Positions 16,025-25,997 are shown, counted from the stretch's first letter. The stretch is DNA of 64,000 nt from Pseudomonas sp. UBA2684 (GCA_002354655.1 DELY01000026.1:1-64000), one strand, 5' to 3'. The notes: generated by a model not told the origin, from the sequence alone. Made by a program: numbers and translations.

Positions 16025-17650
16025 ATGACACTGCGTAATCTCAATATCGCCCCCAGAGCCGCCTTGGGTTTTGGTCTGGTGGCGTTGTTGGTGCTTTTCC
16101 TTGGCAGTTTTGCCTTGCTACAGATGGCCAGCATGCGCGAGCAATCCGCCGAGGTGGATGAAAACTGGCTACCGGGCGTGTTGGAGCTGGGTGAATTGAG
16201 CCAAAGTATCCTGCGTTTGCGCACCATCACCCTGCGTCTGATGCTCAACCGCGATGAGCAAAGTCTGCGCGCTAACGAAGCCCGCGCGGTGCAGTTGAAA
16301 GCGGATTTATTGGCTTCCCAGGAACGCTTTGAAAGGCTGATTTCCACCCCCGAAGAGCGTGCGGTGTATCAGCGTTTTCAGACCGCCGAGCGGCTTTACC
16401 TGCAAGAGCAGGGCAAGGTCATGCAGCTTTCGCAGCAAGACTTGCTCGACGAGGCGCTGGTCGTAGTCAATGGCGAGCTGGGCCAGTATGCCGATTCGAT
16501 GGCCGCAGCCCTGGCTGAATTGACCGATCTCAATCGTAGCGGCGCTACCCGCGCGGCAACGCATGCTGGTGAGGTGTTCTATAGCGCACGTACCTGGGTG
16601 CTGGTGACCATGCTGCTGGCGGGGTTGGCGACGGTGGTGCTGGCGCTGCTCTTGACGCGCAGCATCGTCACGCCGCTGAATCGCGCGCTGGAAGTGGCGG
16701 AAGTGGTGGCTGCGGGTAATCTGACTCACAACATCGTGGTCGATGGCAAAGATGAGCCGGCGCGTTTGCTGACAGCGCTGAAAACCATGCAGCAAAGCCT
16801 GCGCAGCACCATTCAGAGTATTTCCGATTCCTCCAATCAACTGGCGTCTGCTTCGGAGGAGTTGAGCGCGGTGACCGAGGATTCGACGCGTGGCCTGCAT
16901 CAGCAGAACAACGAAATCGAACAAGCGGCGACCGCGGTCAATCAGATGACCACCGCTGTGGAAGAAGTGGCGCGCAATGCGGTGACCACCTCGGAGGCCT
17001 CGCGCGAGTCGAACCGCACCGCCCAGCAAGGTCGCGAGCAAGTACGCCAGACGGTCGACTCGATCAGTCACCTGGCCGACGACGTCACCGCCACCGCCGG
17101 GCAGGTCGAATTGCTGGCCGATAAGGTGCGCGACATCAGCAAAGTGCTGGACGTGATTCGTTCGATTGCCGAGCAGACCAACCTGTTGGCCCTCAACGCC
17201 GCCATCGAAGCGGCGCGTGCCGGCGATGCCGGGCGGGGCTTTGCGGTAGTGGCCGACGAGGTGCGCGCCTTGGCGCACCGTACTCAGCAGTCGACCCAGG
17301 AAATCGAGCAAATGATCAGCGGTATTCAGCAGGGCACCGATCAGGCGGTCAGTGCCATGCAAAACAGCAATACGCGGGCCCGTTCGACGCTGGATGTCGC
17401 CAAGGCCGCAGGTTTGGCGCTGGAAGAAATCGCCACGGCGATCTCGCAGATCAACGAGCGCAACCTGGTCATCGCCAGCGCCTCGGAAGAACAGGCGCAG
17501 GTGGCCCGCGAGGTTGATCGCAACCTGGTGAACATTCGCGATCTGTCCCTGCAAACCTCCGCCGGTGCCAACCAAACCAGTGCCGCCAGCCAGGAGTTGT
17601 CGCGTCTGGCGGTCGATCTGAACAGTATGGTCGGGCGCTTCAAGGTCTAG
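16025..17650 (+). CDS. Membrane methyl-accepting chemotaxis protein (4HB-type sensor)
   Basis: A 541-residue chemoreceptor with the classical layout. Membrane helices lie near residues 12-32 and 189-210 ([19 protein letters not shown]). The periplasmic region of about 155 residues has the length and helical content of a four-helix-bundle sensor ([20 protein letters not shown]). HAMP follows at about 212-265 and the methylated signalling domain at 280-541, with the tip [17 protein letters not shown] and [15 protein letters not shown]. The start at 16025 has AGAAGGAAGCC upstream. The ligand cannot be predicted. It is followed by the bidirectional terminator at 17791-17819. Confidence 0.94.
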   Translation: MTLRNLNIAPRAALGFGLVALLVLFLGSFALLQMASMREQSAEVDENWLPGVLELGELSQSILRLRTITLRLMLNRDEQSLRANEARAVQLKADLLASQERFERLISTPEERAVYQRFQTAERLYLQEQGKVMQLSQQDLLDEALVVVNGELGQYADSMAAALAELTDLNRSGATRAATHAGEVFYSARTWVLVTMLLAGLATVVLALLLTRSIVTPLNRALEVAEVVAAGNLTHNIVVDGKDEPARLLTALKTMQQSLRSTIQSISDSSNQLASASEELSAVTEDSTRGLHQQNNEIEQAATAVNQMTTAVEEVARNAVTTSEASRESNRTAQQGREQVRQTVDSISHLADDVTATAGQVELLADKVRDISKVLDVIRSIAEQTNLLALNAAIEAARAGDAGRGFAVVADEVRALAHRTQQSTQEIEQMISGIQQGTDQAVSAMQNSNTRARSTLDVAKAAGLALEEIATAISQINERNLVIASASEEQAQVAREVDRNLVNIRDLSLQTSAGANQTSAASQELSRLAVDLNSMVGRFKV

Positions 17651-17790
17651 TTCGCAGGCAGGGCCGGCCGGCGCTTGCGGGCGCTGGTCTTGCGGTATCG
17701 ATTGTGGTGTGTGGGCTGGCGTAGAGCGAAGCGAGACCCCACGCGCCGGCTTCTGAGCAACGCGTCTCGTGGGGACCCATCGCTGGAAAT
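17651..17790. repeat. REP-like element near the fabB terminator
   Basis: The segment 17718-17743 (GGCGTAGAGCGAAGCGAGAC...) matches 22 of 26 positions of 38154-38179 between kdpB and kdpC. The gap also has imperfect inverted GTCTCG/CGAGAC arms. This looks like one unit of a dispersed REP-type repeat family of this genome. Confidence 0.55.
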
Positions 17791-17819
17791 AAAAAACGGC
17801 GCCCTAGGGCGCCGTTTTT
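17791..17819. terminator. Bidirectional terminator between chemoreceptor and fabB
   Basis: AAAAAACGGCGCCC, TA and GGGCGCCGTTTTT form a nearly perfect palindromic terminator with an A tract on one side and a T tract on the other, so it serves both convergent genes. Confidence 0.9.
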
Positions 17820-17838
17820 CTGTGCAGCATGGTCAGGC

Positions 17839-19059
17839 TTACTGGCCGGCCCAGCGCTTCAGTACCAGGGTGGCGTTGGTGCCACCGAAGCCGAAGCTGT
17901 TGCTCATTACGGTGGTGAGTTTGGCGTTCTCCACGGTCTTGAGCTGGATCGGCAGGTCGGCGATCTCTGGATCGACTTCGTCGATGTTCGCCGAGCCGGC
18001 GATGAAGTTGCCTTCCATCATCAGCATGCAGTAGATCGCTTCCTGTACGCCGGCGGCGCCCAAGGAGTGGCCGGACAGGCTCTTGGTCGAGCTGATGGCC
18101 GGTGCCTTGGCACCGAACACTTCACGTACTGCGCGGCTTTCCGCGACGTCGCCGACCGGGGTCGAGGTGCCGTGGGTGTTCAGGTAGTCGATTGGCGTGT
18201 CGACGGTGGCCAGGGCTTGCTGCATGCAGCGCACTGCGCCTTCACCGCTCGGCGCGACCATGTCATAGCCATCGGAGGTTGCGCCGTAGCCGACGATTTC
18301 CGCATAGATTTTCGCGCCACGCTTGAGGGCGTGTTCCAGTTCCTCGACCACCACCATGCCGCCACCGCCAGCGATAACGAAACCGTCACGCTTGGCGTCA
18401 TAGGCGCGCGAGGCCTTTTCCGGGGTTTCGTTGTACTGGGTGGAGAGGGCGCCCATGGCGTCGAACAGGAAGCTCTGGCTCCAGTGTTCTTCTTCGCCGC
18501 CGCCAGCAAACACGATGTCTTGCTTGCCCAGTTGGATCTGCTCCATGGCGTTGCCAATGCAATGGGCGCTGGTGGCGCACGCCGAGGAGATCGAGTAGTT
18601 GACGCCCTTGATCTTGAACGGTGTGGCCAGGCAGGCGGAAACGGTGCTGCCCATGGTGCGCGGTACGCGATACGGGCCGACACGCTTGACGCCTTTCTCG
18701 CGCAGGATGTCCATGGCCTCCATCTGGTTGAAGGTGGACGCGCCGCCGGAGCCGGCGATCAAACCCACGCGTGGGTTGGAGATTTCTTCTGTGCTGAGGC
18801 CGGCATCCTTGATCGCCTGTTCCATGGACAGGTAGGCGAAGGCGGCGGCGTCGCCCATGAAGCGGTAGACCTTGCGGTCGATCAGCTCTTCCAGGTTCAG
18901 GTCGACGGAGCCGGACACTTGGCTGCGCAGGCCCATCTCGGCGTATTCCGGATTGAAACGGATACCGGCCCGACCAGCGCGAAGGTTGGCGGATACGGTT
19001 TCTTTGTCATTGCCCAGGCAAGAAACAATGCCCAGACCGGTAATCACGACGCGACGCAT
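17839..19059 (-). CDS. fabB: 3-oxoacyl-ACP synthase I FabB
   Basis: The 406-residue condensing enzyme elongates unsaturated fatty acyl-ACP with malonyl-ACP. The catalytic triad is visible: Cys in [12 protein letters not shown] (about residue 163), His in [11 protein letters not shown] and His in [12 protein letters not shown]. The C-terminus [13 protein letters not shown] is typical. It starts 12 nt after fabA, the standard fabAB operon for unsaturated fatty acid synthesis. No unusual features. Confidence 0.97.
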   Translation of the reverse strand: MRRVVITGLGIVSCLGNDKETVSANLRAGRAGIRFNPEYAEMGLRSQVSGSVDLNLEELIDRKVYRFMGDAAAFAYLSMEQAIKDAGLSTEEISNPRVGLIAGSGGASTFNQMEAMDILREKGVKRVGPYRVPRTMGSTVSACLATPFKIKGVNYSISSACATSAHCIGNAMEQIQLGKQDIVFAGGGEEEHWSQSFLFDAMGALSTQYNETPEKASRAYDAKRDGFVIAGGGGMVVVEELEHALKRGAKIYAEIVGYGATSDGYDMVAPSGEGAVRCMQQALATVDTPIDYLNTHGTSTPVGDVAESRAVREVFGAKAPAISSTKSLSGHSLGAAGVQEAIYCMLMMEGNFIAGSANIDEVDPEIADLPIQLKTVENAKLTTVMSNSFGFGGTNATLVLKRWAGQ

Positions 19060-19071
19060 GGAGAAGATCCT

Positions 19072-19587
19072 TTAGAAACTGTCGGTGGAGGTGAACAGGC
19101 CAACCCGCAGGCCTTCGGCGCTGTAGATCTCGCGGCCATCGACGCTGACGGTGCCATCGGCGATGGCCAGAACCAGCGAGCGGGCGATGGTGCGTTTAAT
19201 CTGAATGTTGTAGGTGACTTTCTTGGCGGTCGGCAGTACTTGGCCGAAGAATTTCACTTCGCCGGAACCCAGGGCACGGCCACGGCCGGGGTTGCCTTGC
19301 CAGCCGAGGTGGAAACCCACCAATTGCCACATGGCATCAAGGCCGAGGCAGCCTGGCATCACCGGGTCACCCTCGAAATGGCAAGCGAAGAACCACAGAT
19401 CCGGAGTGATATCGAGTTCTGCAACGATCTCGCCTTTGCCGTACTTGCCGCCAGTTTCGCTGATGTGGGTGATGCGATCGATCATCAGCATGTTCGGCGC
19501 GGGCAGTTGCGCATTACCTGGGCCGAACAGTTCGCCGCGACTGCAGCGCAACAGGTCTTCCCGGGTGAAGGCGTTTTGTTTGGTCAT
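19072..19587 (-). CDS. fabA: 3-hydroxydecanoyl-ACP dehydratase/isomerase FabA
   Basis: This 171-residue enzyme dehydrates 3-hydroxydecanoyl-ACP and isomerises the product to cis-3-decenoyl-ACP, the branch point to unsaturated fatty acids. The active-site His is in [13 protein letters not shown] (about residue 70) and the Asp in [11 protein letters not shown] (about residue 84). The length is exactly that of the family. ATGAGGAGCTCGC precedes the start. A FabR/DesT-like palindrome lies about 130 nt upstream. Confidence 0.97.
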   Translation of the reverse strand: MTKQNAFTREDLLRCSRGELFGPGNAQLPAPNMLMIDRITHISETGGKYGKGEIVAELDITPDLWFFACHFEGDPVMPGCLGLDAMWQLVGFHLGWQGNPGRGRALGSGEVKFFGQVLPTAKKVTYNIQIKRTIARSLVLAIADGTVSVDGREIYSAEGLRVGLFTSTDSF

Positions 19588-19713
19588 GCGAGCTCCTCAT
19601 TAATCCCCACGCGCCAGGGCTGGGCGAATCGTCCTGGCTGGCGCCGCACAGCATGTGCGTCTGCCAGCAGCCTAGTCATAGACTGTTGCGTTGTGGTGAA
19701 AGTCACAGCGGGT

Positions 19714-19731
19714 TGAGTACAGTTGTACACC
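19714..19731. promoter_or_regulatory. Putative DesT/FabR-type operator upstream of fabAB
   Basis: The 18-mer TGAGTACAGTTGTACACC contains the perfect dyad GTACA-GT-TGTAC with outer GGGT/ACCC arms around it (19711-19731, one bulge). Known FabR and DesT sites, TetR-family regulators of unsaturated fatty acid genes, are palindromes of the type AGYGTACA-nn-TGTACRCT, and this matches the core. On the minus strand, TATGAC at about 19675 could be the fabA -10. Confidence 0.5.
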
Positions 19732-19794
19732 CGCGCACTGCGTGTTGTCACACGAACCGGGCAAGAGGTCTTGCCGCGGTAAGCCTGAAGCATT

Positions 19795-21723
19795 TCAGGC
19801 ATCCTCGCTACTCATCGAAGGTCGGGGTGGTAGCCAGCGTTGCAGCACGCGTTGTAGGTCAACGCGTTTGAAGGGTTTGGCCAGGTAATCGTTCATGCCG
19901 GCGTCCAGACAGGCCTCGCGGTCACCCTGTAGGGCGTTGGCGGTCAGGGCGATAATGGGCACGCCGGCGTGGCCCGCGAGTCGACGAATCTGCCGGGTGG
20001 CCTCATAGCCATCCATGATCGGCAGCCGGCAATCCATCAGGATTGCGGCAAAATCCTGTTGCTCGGCGCTATGCACTGCCTGGGCGCCGTCGCCGACCAA
20101 GAACACCTGATAACCGAGGCTGCGCAGCATGGCTTCGATCACCGTCTGGTTGACCGGGTTGTCTTCGACCAGCAGTACCTCCTGCCCCTGGCCTTGGCCG
20201 CCTTCGGGGAGGGAATGTCGCTCGATGGGTCGGCTGTGTTGAGAGAATGGCAGCGGTATTTCCAGGGTGAAGATCGAACCGCGGCCTTCCTGGCTTTGCG
20301 CGCGCAGGGTGCCGCCCATGCGCTCCGCCAGCGTCCGGGCGATTGGCAGACCGAGACCGGTGCCGCCATAGCGCCGTGAGATCGAGGTGTCGGCTTGCTG
20401 GAACGCATCGAACATATGCTCCAGGCGCTCGGGCGAGATGCCGATGCCGCTGTCGTGCACCGCGCAGCTAAACCACAGCACTTGGTTATCCAGTGCTTGC
20501 CAGTGGGTTTGCACACGGATGCTGCCGTCTTCGGTGAACTTCAGCGCGTTGCCAATCAGGTTGACCAGTATCTGCCGGATGCGCGTCGGGTCGCCCTGGA
20601 CTTCCAGTTGCTCCAGGCCGTCCTGGGCCTCCAGTTTCAGCTCCAGGCCGCGCTGCTGGGCACTGTGCTGAAACACCTGTACCGAGCCCTGAATCAGCTC
20701 CAGCAGGTTGAACCCGATGCGCTCCAACTCCAGCGCGCCGCGCTCGATGCGCGAAAAATCGAGGATGTCGTTGATGACTTTCAGCAGGTGTTCGGTGGAT
20801 TCGGTCGCCAGGGCGGCGTATTCGCCTTGCTCCTGGGTCATCTCGGTGGTCTCCAGCAGTTGCAGCATGCCCAGCACGCCATTCATGGGTGTGCGCAGTT
20901 CGTGACTCATCATCGCCAGGAAGTCGGATTTGGCGCGGTTTGCCTGCTCCGATTCCTCGCGCGCCTTGATCAGCAAGGCCATCGCTTGTTGCTGCTCATG
21001 GCTGGCGCGATCCAGGCCATCGGCCAGGTCGTTGATGTGCCGCGCCAGGGCGCCCAACTCGCCTTCGCCTTGTTCCGGCAGGGCGGTGCGGTAATCGCCG
21101 GCCCGAATCGCCGTCACCGCCTCGCCCATCGCGCTCAGCGGTTGCGACAGACGCCGCGCCAGGCGCCGCGCGAGAAAAAAGGTCAGCAGCAAGGCGAACA
21201 GGGCCAGCAGCGCGGCTTTGAGAAGGATGCCCTGCTGGCGGGTGTTGAACGCGTCATTGGACATGCCCACCACCACGCGGCCGAGGTAATCGCCCGTCGG
21301 TGGGGCTGGCTGCTGGGCGCTTTCCTGGAAAAAGTCGCTGGCCAGTTCGATCCGCTGTAAGCGGATCGGCGCGTGGAATATCTCGACCTGTGCGCTGCCT
21401 TGTCCTTGGCTGTTGGGTTGCTCGACGTAGATCAGGATATTGTCCGCGCGGTCGCGCACTTCGAGAAAGCGCACGTGCGCGGTGTTTAAGGTGGCCTGCA
21501 AGAGCGAGTCGAGGACCTCCAGGTTGCCGGAAATCACCCCGTATTCGGTGGCCGGCGCCAGTTGGCTGGCGATCAGCTGACCGGTTTGGTTGAGTTCTTC
21601 GCGCAGGTCCTGCAAACGCACGAAGGTGAAAAACCCGGTCAGCAGCAGGGTCAATAACAGGGCCGGACCGACGCTGATCAACTGCGTGCGGGTGTGGATG
21701 TTCCAGCCTCGGCGCAGGTTCAT
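19795..21723 (-). CDS. Hybrid sensor histidine kinase (PA1611-like)
   Basis: A 642-residue inner-membrane kinase. Transmembrane helices lie near residues 12-34 and 155-175 with a periplasmic sensor between them. Then come HAMP (RRLARRLSQPLSAMGEAV), HisKA with the H-box MMSHELRTPMNGVLGM, HATPase with GGTGLGLPIARTLAERMGG, and a C-terminal receiver (VLLVEDNPVNQTVIEAML, Asp in LMDCRLPIMDGYEATRQI, Lys in YLAKPFKRVDLQ). The start at 21723 follows AAGGAG and overlaps the stop of the binding-protein gene by four bases. Gene order next to fabAB and gpsA matches PA1611 of P. aeruginosa, which feeds the HptB/Gac pathway and interacts with RetS; that role is inference. No HPt domain is present, so a separate phosphotransfer protein is needed. 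Confidence 0.92.
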   Translation of the reverse strand: MNLRRGWNIHTRTQLISVGPALLLTLLLTGFFTFVRLQDLREELNQTGQLIASQLAPATEYGVISGNLEVLDSLLQATLNTAHVRFLEVRDRADNILIYVEQPNSQGQGSAQVEIFHAPIRLQRIELASDFFQESAQQPAPPTGDYLGRVVVGMSNDAFNTRQQGILLKAALLALFALLLTFFLARRLARRLSQPLSAMGEAVTAIRAGDYRTALPEQGEGELGALARHINDLADGLDRASHEQQQAMALLIKAREESEQANRAKSDFLAMMSHELRTPMNGVLGMLQLLETTEMTQEQGEYAALATESTEHLLKVINDILDFSRIERGALELERIGFNLLELIQGSVQVFQHSAQQRGLELKLEAQDGLEQLEVQGDPTRIRQILVNLIGNALKFTEDGSIRVQTHWQALDNQVLWFSCAVHDSGIGISPERLEHMFDAFQQADTSISRRYGGTGLGLPIARTLAERMGGTLRAQSQEGRGSIFTLEIPLPFSQHSRPIERHSLPEGGQGQGQEVLLVEDNPVNQTVIEAMLRSLGYQVFLVGDGAQAVHSAEQQDFAAILMDCRLPIMDGYEATRQIRRLAGHAGVPIIALTANALQGDREACLDAGMNDYLAKPFKRVDLQRVLQRWLPPRPSMSSEDA

Positions 21724-22601
21724 GGGCTTTCTCCTTCTGCCACTTGCCGCGTCAATGTGACGTCGTCGGCCAGTTCGATAGCTAATGCGCGCGCCACTTG
21801 GCGGTTGCCGAGTACTTTGAAATGGGGTGGGTAGGCACTGCTCGGCCAGCGTTGCGGCGGCTGGTCGAGCCAATGCTCAAGGCTGGCTAGCCAGTCGCTC
21901 TGGTCGCTGTAACTGCTGACCAAACTGCCCGCCCGCACGAAGCTGGCGCTGGGGCCGATCAACGCCCGTTGCTGGGCATAGCTGGTCAGCAGCAGGCTCT
22001 TGGCGGTGTGTGGGTTGAACAGGTCGGCATCGTTGAGGCCGAGCAGCAGATCGCTGCGCTGTAGCAGGGCGAGTACGGGACGATTATCGCGGCTGTCGGG
22101 CCAGGCCTGGCTGACGATCTCCAGGCCCAGCGGTGCGGCGGCGCGGCGTAGTTCGTCGAGGAGAAATTCGCTGTGTCCGTCATAGAGCACGCCGATGCGT
22201 TTGGCTTGCGGCAGCAGCAAGCGCACCAGGCGCAACTGACGCGCGGGGTCCGGGTCATTCCAGAGCAGGCTCAGGTGGGCCGGGCGCGCATCGCCGAGCA
22301 AGGCCTGTGCTTGCACACGGCCGATGCGCACGACCAGGGTCGGCGGCCCTTCGGGCGCCGCCAGTCGCCAGTCGAGGGCTTGCGGGCCGAACAGGATCAG
22401 GCGGGTGTCGCGGGCAATCCGCTCGGGCGTCGGCAGGTTTGCGAGGGGCGAAAAGCGTACCTGATCATCTGGCCGCCGTGCGGCCAAGGCGGCGCTGAAC
22501 GCGCGGATTGCCGGCGTGTCTTCGACGCTGCTGAGAATGATCTCGGCGGCCTGTAGCGGCACAGTGCAGAGTAGGCAGCAGAGTAAGAGCCAGTGGCGCA
22601 T
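21720..22601 (-). CDS. Periplasmic ABC-type substrate-binding protein-like subunit
   Basis: A 293-residue exported protein (signal peptide MRHWLLLCCLLCTVPLQA) resembling ABC substrate-binding proteins of the TrpX/YP-type. The segments RIGVLYDGHSEFLLDELRRAAA and LLGLNDADLFNPHTAKSLLLTSY fit the two-lobed fold. The start at 22601 follows GAGG; an ATG at 22646 abuts the receptor stop and is an alternative. No permease or ATPase gene is next to it, so it may act as a ligand-binding partner of the downstream hybrid kinase, whose gene it overlaps, rather than of a transporter. This is inference. Confidence 0.78.
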   Translation of the reverse strand: MRHWLLLCCLLCTVPLQAAEIILSSVEDTPAIRAFSAALAARRPDDQVRFSPLANLPTPERIARDTRLILFGPQALDWRLAAPEGPPTLVVRIGRVQAQALLGDARPAHLSLLWNDPDPARQLRLVRLLLPQAKRIGVLYDGHSEFLLDELRRAAAPLGLEIVSQAWPDSRDNRPVLALLQRSDLLLGLNDADLFNPHTAKSLLLTSYAQQRALIGPSASFVRAGSLVSSYSDQSDWLASLEHWLDQPPQRWPSSAYPPHFKVLGNRQVARALAIELADDVTLTRQVAEGESP

Positions 22602-22647
22602 CCATGGGCCTCGTGCGGGACTCTTCCGTGAAGGGTGGCAACGCATC

Positions 22648-24804
22648 CTAGAACTCTAGCTCCGCGCTGACATACAGCAGGTGTCGTTCGTCGTAGTTAT
22701 TTTCCTGCCAGGTCAGCGGCTCATCGTCGAGGCGTTGTTGCAGCACCCCGGCCAACTCCAGCGTGGCTTGGCCTATTGCGATACGTTTGGCCAGACGCAC
22801 GTCGAGGCGTTCGAAGCGGCGCTCGTTGAGTTGGTCGGCGCCATAGTAGAAGAGGGCGCTGGACCAGCCCTGGCCCCAGTCGCGCAGCCAACCGGCGGAG
22901 CCGCTGTTACGCGCGGTAAGGCGCTGGTCGAGCTTGCTGCTGGCCGTGAAGTCGACGTAGGCATAGCTCAGGCGCAGGCGGTCGGCGTGGCTGAGTTGCC
23001 AGTCGATCTGGGTCTCGGCGCCGCTGAAACGCATGTGGTTGGCATTGCTCGGGGCGAAACGGTCATTGCGCAGCGGTTCGCTGATCATGTTGCGGATTTC
23101 GTCGTAGAACAGCTTGATGTCCAGGGCGACGCCCGCTTCGGCGAACAGGCCGTTATAGCCCAGCTCACGCGAGCGCATGATTTCCTGGTCGAGATTGCCG
23201 GGGCCCTGCGAGCGGGCGAAGTAGGTCGCGCTGCTCTGGCCGAACGCCAGCGGTTGCAGGTTGCGCACGCGGTAGCGCCAGTCGACGTTGTTTTCGTACA
23301 TGTCCGGTGAGCGCACGGCTTCCGAATACACCGCGCGCAGCCCGTGGCGCGCAGTAATCAGGTAGTTGACGGCGACGCGCGGGGTCAGCGAGTCGCCGGT
23401 CAATTGATCGTTTTCCAGCATGGCACCGCCTTGCAACAGCCAGTGCTCGCTTAGTTGCCATTCGAGATGGCCGAACAAACGCCAGATGTGGTTGCTCAGG
23501 GCACCGTTGAAATAGGTTTCTGAATCGGCCCGGTCATAGCGATAGCCCACACCGCTGAGCAGGCGTAGGTCGTCGGACAGGCTCAGGGTGTCTTGCAGCT
23601 CAACGTCGTAGCGGGTCTCGCGCATGCTTTGGTTGACGTCGCCGCACACCGCGTTGGTCGCGCCAGCCAATAACTGTCCTTGTACGGTGCCGGCGAGTGC
23701 CTGTTCTTGCGCCGTTCCGGCCGGCACGCTGAATGGGTTTTCGGCGAGCGCGAGCACATAGGCGGGGTTCAGGTCCCACAATTGGCCCAGCGCCGGGCTG
23801 AAGGCGATTTCTGCCTCACAGGCGCGCCAGTCCTGCACGCGCTGCCAATGCTGCGCCGAACTTTGCAGTTGCAGGCTGTGCTCGGGGCTGAAGTCGAGGG
23901 TCCAGCGCAGGGAGCCGGCATAGTCGCGGGCGCTGACGTCCGAGCCGCTGTCGCCTGGCTCGATGTTGCCGAACACCGGGCTGTAGCTGTACGGGCGCTG
24001 GTTGCTGCCTTCCTTGGCTGCCAGTTGCCAGTCCAGGCTGTGGCGGCTGTCGAGTTGCTGGCTGACGGACAGGTTGAAACGGTTGAGGCGCCGGCTGTCG
24101 CGGTAATCGCGGTCGAATTCGTTGTGATCGAAGCCCTCGTCCTGTTGCCCGGAGAGCGACAGGCGCACTGCGCCGTCGGCCCAGGCCGTGCCGTGGCGGG
24201 CGTACCAATCGTTGATACCGCGTTGGCCCTGGGTGGTTTTCAGGCGTGTGCCGCGGCTGTCGGCCGGTGTGCGGGTGAGGATATTGATCACCCCCATCAA
24301 GGCGTTGGCGCCGTAACTGACGGTGTTCGGCCCGCGAAACACTTCGATGCGCTCGATGTCTTCGATGGCCACCGGAATGTCCGTCCAATCCACTGTCGCC
24401 AGGCCGGGGTGGTAGACCGAGCGGCCATCGACCAACACTTGCAGGCGCCGCGCTTCGGTCACGTTGCTGCCGTGGTAGTTGGCCGTGGCCTGGTTGCCGT
24501 TGCGGTAGCCGACCATCATGCCGGGCACCAGGCGCAACAGCTCGGGGATGTCGCGCGCGCCGCTGGCTTTGATCAAGGCACTGTCGAGCACCGTGATGCT
24601 GCCGGGAACGGCTGCGGGCGCTTGTTTCAGGCGCGTGGCGGTGAGCACTTGGGGCATGGCCTGCGCGCCGTCGAACAGGTCTTCAGCCCACACGTCGTCG
24701 CCGGCCAGCAGGGTCAACCAAGACAGCGCCAGCAGCGACAGAGAGAGTGGGGCGCGGGGGCGGATAATCACGCAACGGCCTTGTTCGCGTTGAAAGGTTT
24801 GCAT
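22648..24804 (-). CDS. TonB-dependent outer membrane receptor
   Basis: A 718-residue TonB-dependent receptor. After a signal peptide (RAPLSLSLLALSWLTLLAGDDVWA) comes a plug domain (TATRLKQAPAAVPGSITVLD, IPELLRLVPGMMVGYRNGN, RIEVFRGPNTVSYGANALMGVINI) and a long beta-barrel with a C-terminal aromatic (LLYVSAELEF). No N-terminal signalling extension is seen. The start at 24804 is an ATG with a weak site; a GTG at 24771 with AAGG upstream gives a cleaner signal peptide and is a real alternative. A much longer in-frame extension to 25629 is rejected because gpsA covers it. The receptor, binding protein and kinase genes are tightly packed and appear to be one operon. The ligand is unknown; no cobalamin riboswitch was seen upstream. 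Confidence 0.9.
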   Translation of the reverse strand: MQTFQREQGRCVIIRPRAPLSLSLLALSWLTLLAGDDVWAEDLFDGAQAMPQVLTATRLKQAPAAVPGSITVLDSALIKASGARDIPELLRLVPGMMVGYRNGNQATANYHGSNVTEARRLQVLVDGRSVYHPGLATVDWTDIPVAIEDIERIEVFRGPNTVSYGANALMGVINILTRTPADSRGTRLKTTQGQRGINDWYARHGTAWADGAVRLSLSGQQDEGFDHNEFDRDYRDSRRLNRFNLSVSQQLDSRHSLDWQLAAKEGSNQRPYSYSPVFGNIEPGDSGSDVSARDYAGSLRWTLDFSPEHSLQLQSSAQHWQRVQDWRACEAEIAFSPALGQLWDLNPAYVLALAENPFSVPAGTAQEQALAGTVQGQLLAGATNAVCGDVNQSMRETRYDVELQDTLSLSDDLRLLSGVGYRYDRADSETYFNGALSNHIWRLFGHLEWQLSEHWLLQGGAMLENDQLTGDSLTPRVAVNYLITARHGLRAVYSEAVRSPDMYENNVDWRYRVRNLQPLAFGQSSATYFARSQGPGNLDQEIMRSRELGYNGLFAEAGVALDIKLFYDEIRNMISEPLRNDRFAPSNANHMRFSGAETQIDWQLSHADRLRLSYAYVDFTASSKLDQRLTARNSGSAGWLRDWGQGWSSALFYYGADQLNERRFERLDVRLAKRIAIGQATLELAGVLQQRLDDEPLTWQENNYDERHLLYVSAELEF

Positions 24805-24872
24805 GTTAACCGAGCTGAGCGGCTTTGCCAGTCGGGGCATGCCGGCCGCATGGCATTTATGCACGGTCGCAG

Positions 24873-24890
24873 GGCCAGCTAAAGCTGGCC
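24873..24890. promoter_or_regulatory. Perfect hairpin/dyad between the receptor gene and gpsA
   Basis: GGCCAGCT-AA-AGCTGGCC is a perfect dyad in the 140-nt divergent region. It lies just upstream of the gpsA -10 region and upstream of the receptor start, so it could be an operator for either gene. Confidence 0.4.
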
Positions 24891-24907
24891 GCAGGACTGT
24901 CGCTCCG

Positions 24908-24913
24908 TATAAT
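24908..24913 (+). promoter_or_regulatory. TATAAT -10 element of gpsA
   Basis: A perfect TATAAT lies 33 nt before the gpsA ATG; the -35 region (about CTGGCC) is poor. Confidence 0.5.
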
Positions 24914-24945
24914 GCCCGCTGATCGCCATTGATTACGGATTGGTT

Positions 24946-25968
24946 ATGACTGAGCAGCAACCCATCGCCGTGCTTGGCGGCGGCAGCTTCGGCACCGCGA
25001 TTGCAAACCTGCTGGCGGAGAATGGCCAGCGCGTGCTGCATTGGATGCGTGACCCGGAACAGGCCGAGGCCATTCGCGTTACCCGTGAGAACCCGCGCTA
25101 CCTCAAAGGGGTGAAGATTCACCTCGGCGTCGAGCCGCTGACTGATTTGTCGGCAACCTTGCAGGCCTGCCAACTGGTGTTTGTTGCCTTGCCCTCCAGC
25201 GCCCTGCGCCAGGCCTTGCAACCGGTGGCTGAGCAGCTCAGCGGTAAATTGCTGGTCAGCACGACCAAGGGCATTGAGGCGCAGAGCTTCAAACTGATGA
25301 GCCAGATCCTCGAAGAAATCGCCCCACAGGCGCGTATCGGTGTGTTGTCGGGGCCGAACCTGGCCCGGGAAGTGGCCGAGCATGCGCTGACCGCCACGGT
25401 GATCGCCAGCGAGGACGAGGCGCTCTGCCAGCAGGTGCAGGCTGCCCTGCATGGCCGTACGTTTCGCGTATACGCCAGCGGCGACCGTTTCGGCGTCGAG
25501 CTGGGCGGGGCATTGAAGAACGTCTACGCGATCATGGCCGGCATGGCCGCCGCGCTGGGCATGGGCGAAAACACCAAAAGCATGCTGATTACCCGCGCCC
25601 TGGCGGAAATGACCCGTTTTGCCGTGCACCTGGGAGCCAACCCGATGACCTTTCTCGGCCTGGCCGGAGTCGGCGACCTGATCGTCACTTGCTCGTCACC
25701 GAAAAGCCGTAATTATCAGGTCGGCTTCGCCCTCGGCGAGGGTTTGAGCCTGGACGATGCGGTAGAGCGTCTGGGAGAAGTGGCGGAAGGGGTGAACACC
25801 ATTAAGGTGTTGAAGTCCAAAGCCGAGGAATTACAGGTCTACATGCCCCTGGTCGCCGGCTTGCATGCGATTGTCTTCGAGGGGCGTACGCTGGATCAGG
25901 TCATTGCCGCGCTGATGCGTGCCGAACCAAAGACCGACGTCGATTTTATTCCAGCCACGGGTTTCTGA
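24946..25968 (+). CDS. gpsA: Glycerol-3-phosphate dehydrogenase [NAD(P)+] GpsA
   Basis: This enzyme reduces dihydroxyacetone phosphate to sn-glycerol 3-phosphate, the backbone for phospholipids. The N-terminal dinucleotide site is [20 protein letters not shown], and later motifs include [20 protein letters not shown] (catalytic Lys) and [21 protein letters not shown]. The 340-residue length is standard. The ATG at 24946 is used rather than the in-frame start two codons upstream because [13 protein letters not shown] is the usual N-terminus. A DUF4389 gene follows 29 nt later. Confidence 0.96.
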   Translation: MTEQQPIAVLGGGSFGTAIANLLAENGQRVLHWMRDPEQAEAIRVTRENPRYLKGVKIHLGVEPLTDLSATLQACQLVFVALPSSALRQALQPVAEQLSGKLLVSTTKGIEAQSFKLMSQILEEIAPQARIGVLSGPNLAREVAEHALTATVIASEDEALCQQVQAALHGRTFRVYASGDRFGVELGGALKNVYAIMAGMAAALGMGENTKSMLITRALAEMTRFAVHLGANPMTFLGLAGVGDLIVTCSSPKSRNYQVGFALGEGLSLDDAVERLGEVAEGVNTIKVLKSKAEELQVYMPLVAGLHAIVFEGRTLDQVIAALMRAEPKTDVDFIPATGF

Positions 25969-25997
25969 ACCCGGGGCCAATTCATAGGGAGAGTGTC

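Noticed and set aside
16307-17575. 422-codon minus-strand open frame
   Set aside because: Antisense to the chemoreceptor at 16025-17650; low-complexity His/Gly/Arg translation.
18067-19716. 549-codon open frame on the plus strand across fabB-fabA
   Set aside because: It is antisense to two enzymes with intact catalytic motifs; the translation shows the His/Gly/Ala bias of GC-rich antisense sequence.
24805-24945. Cobalamin riboswitch upstream of the TonB receptor
   Set aside because: No B12-box-like sequence is seen and the gap is too short; only a small dyad is present.
24805-25629. Long upstream extension of the TonB-receptor frame on the minus strand
   Set aside because: It is opposite gpsA, which has all its motifs, and the extension has no similarity or signal peptide; the real signal peptide begins near 24771-24804.
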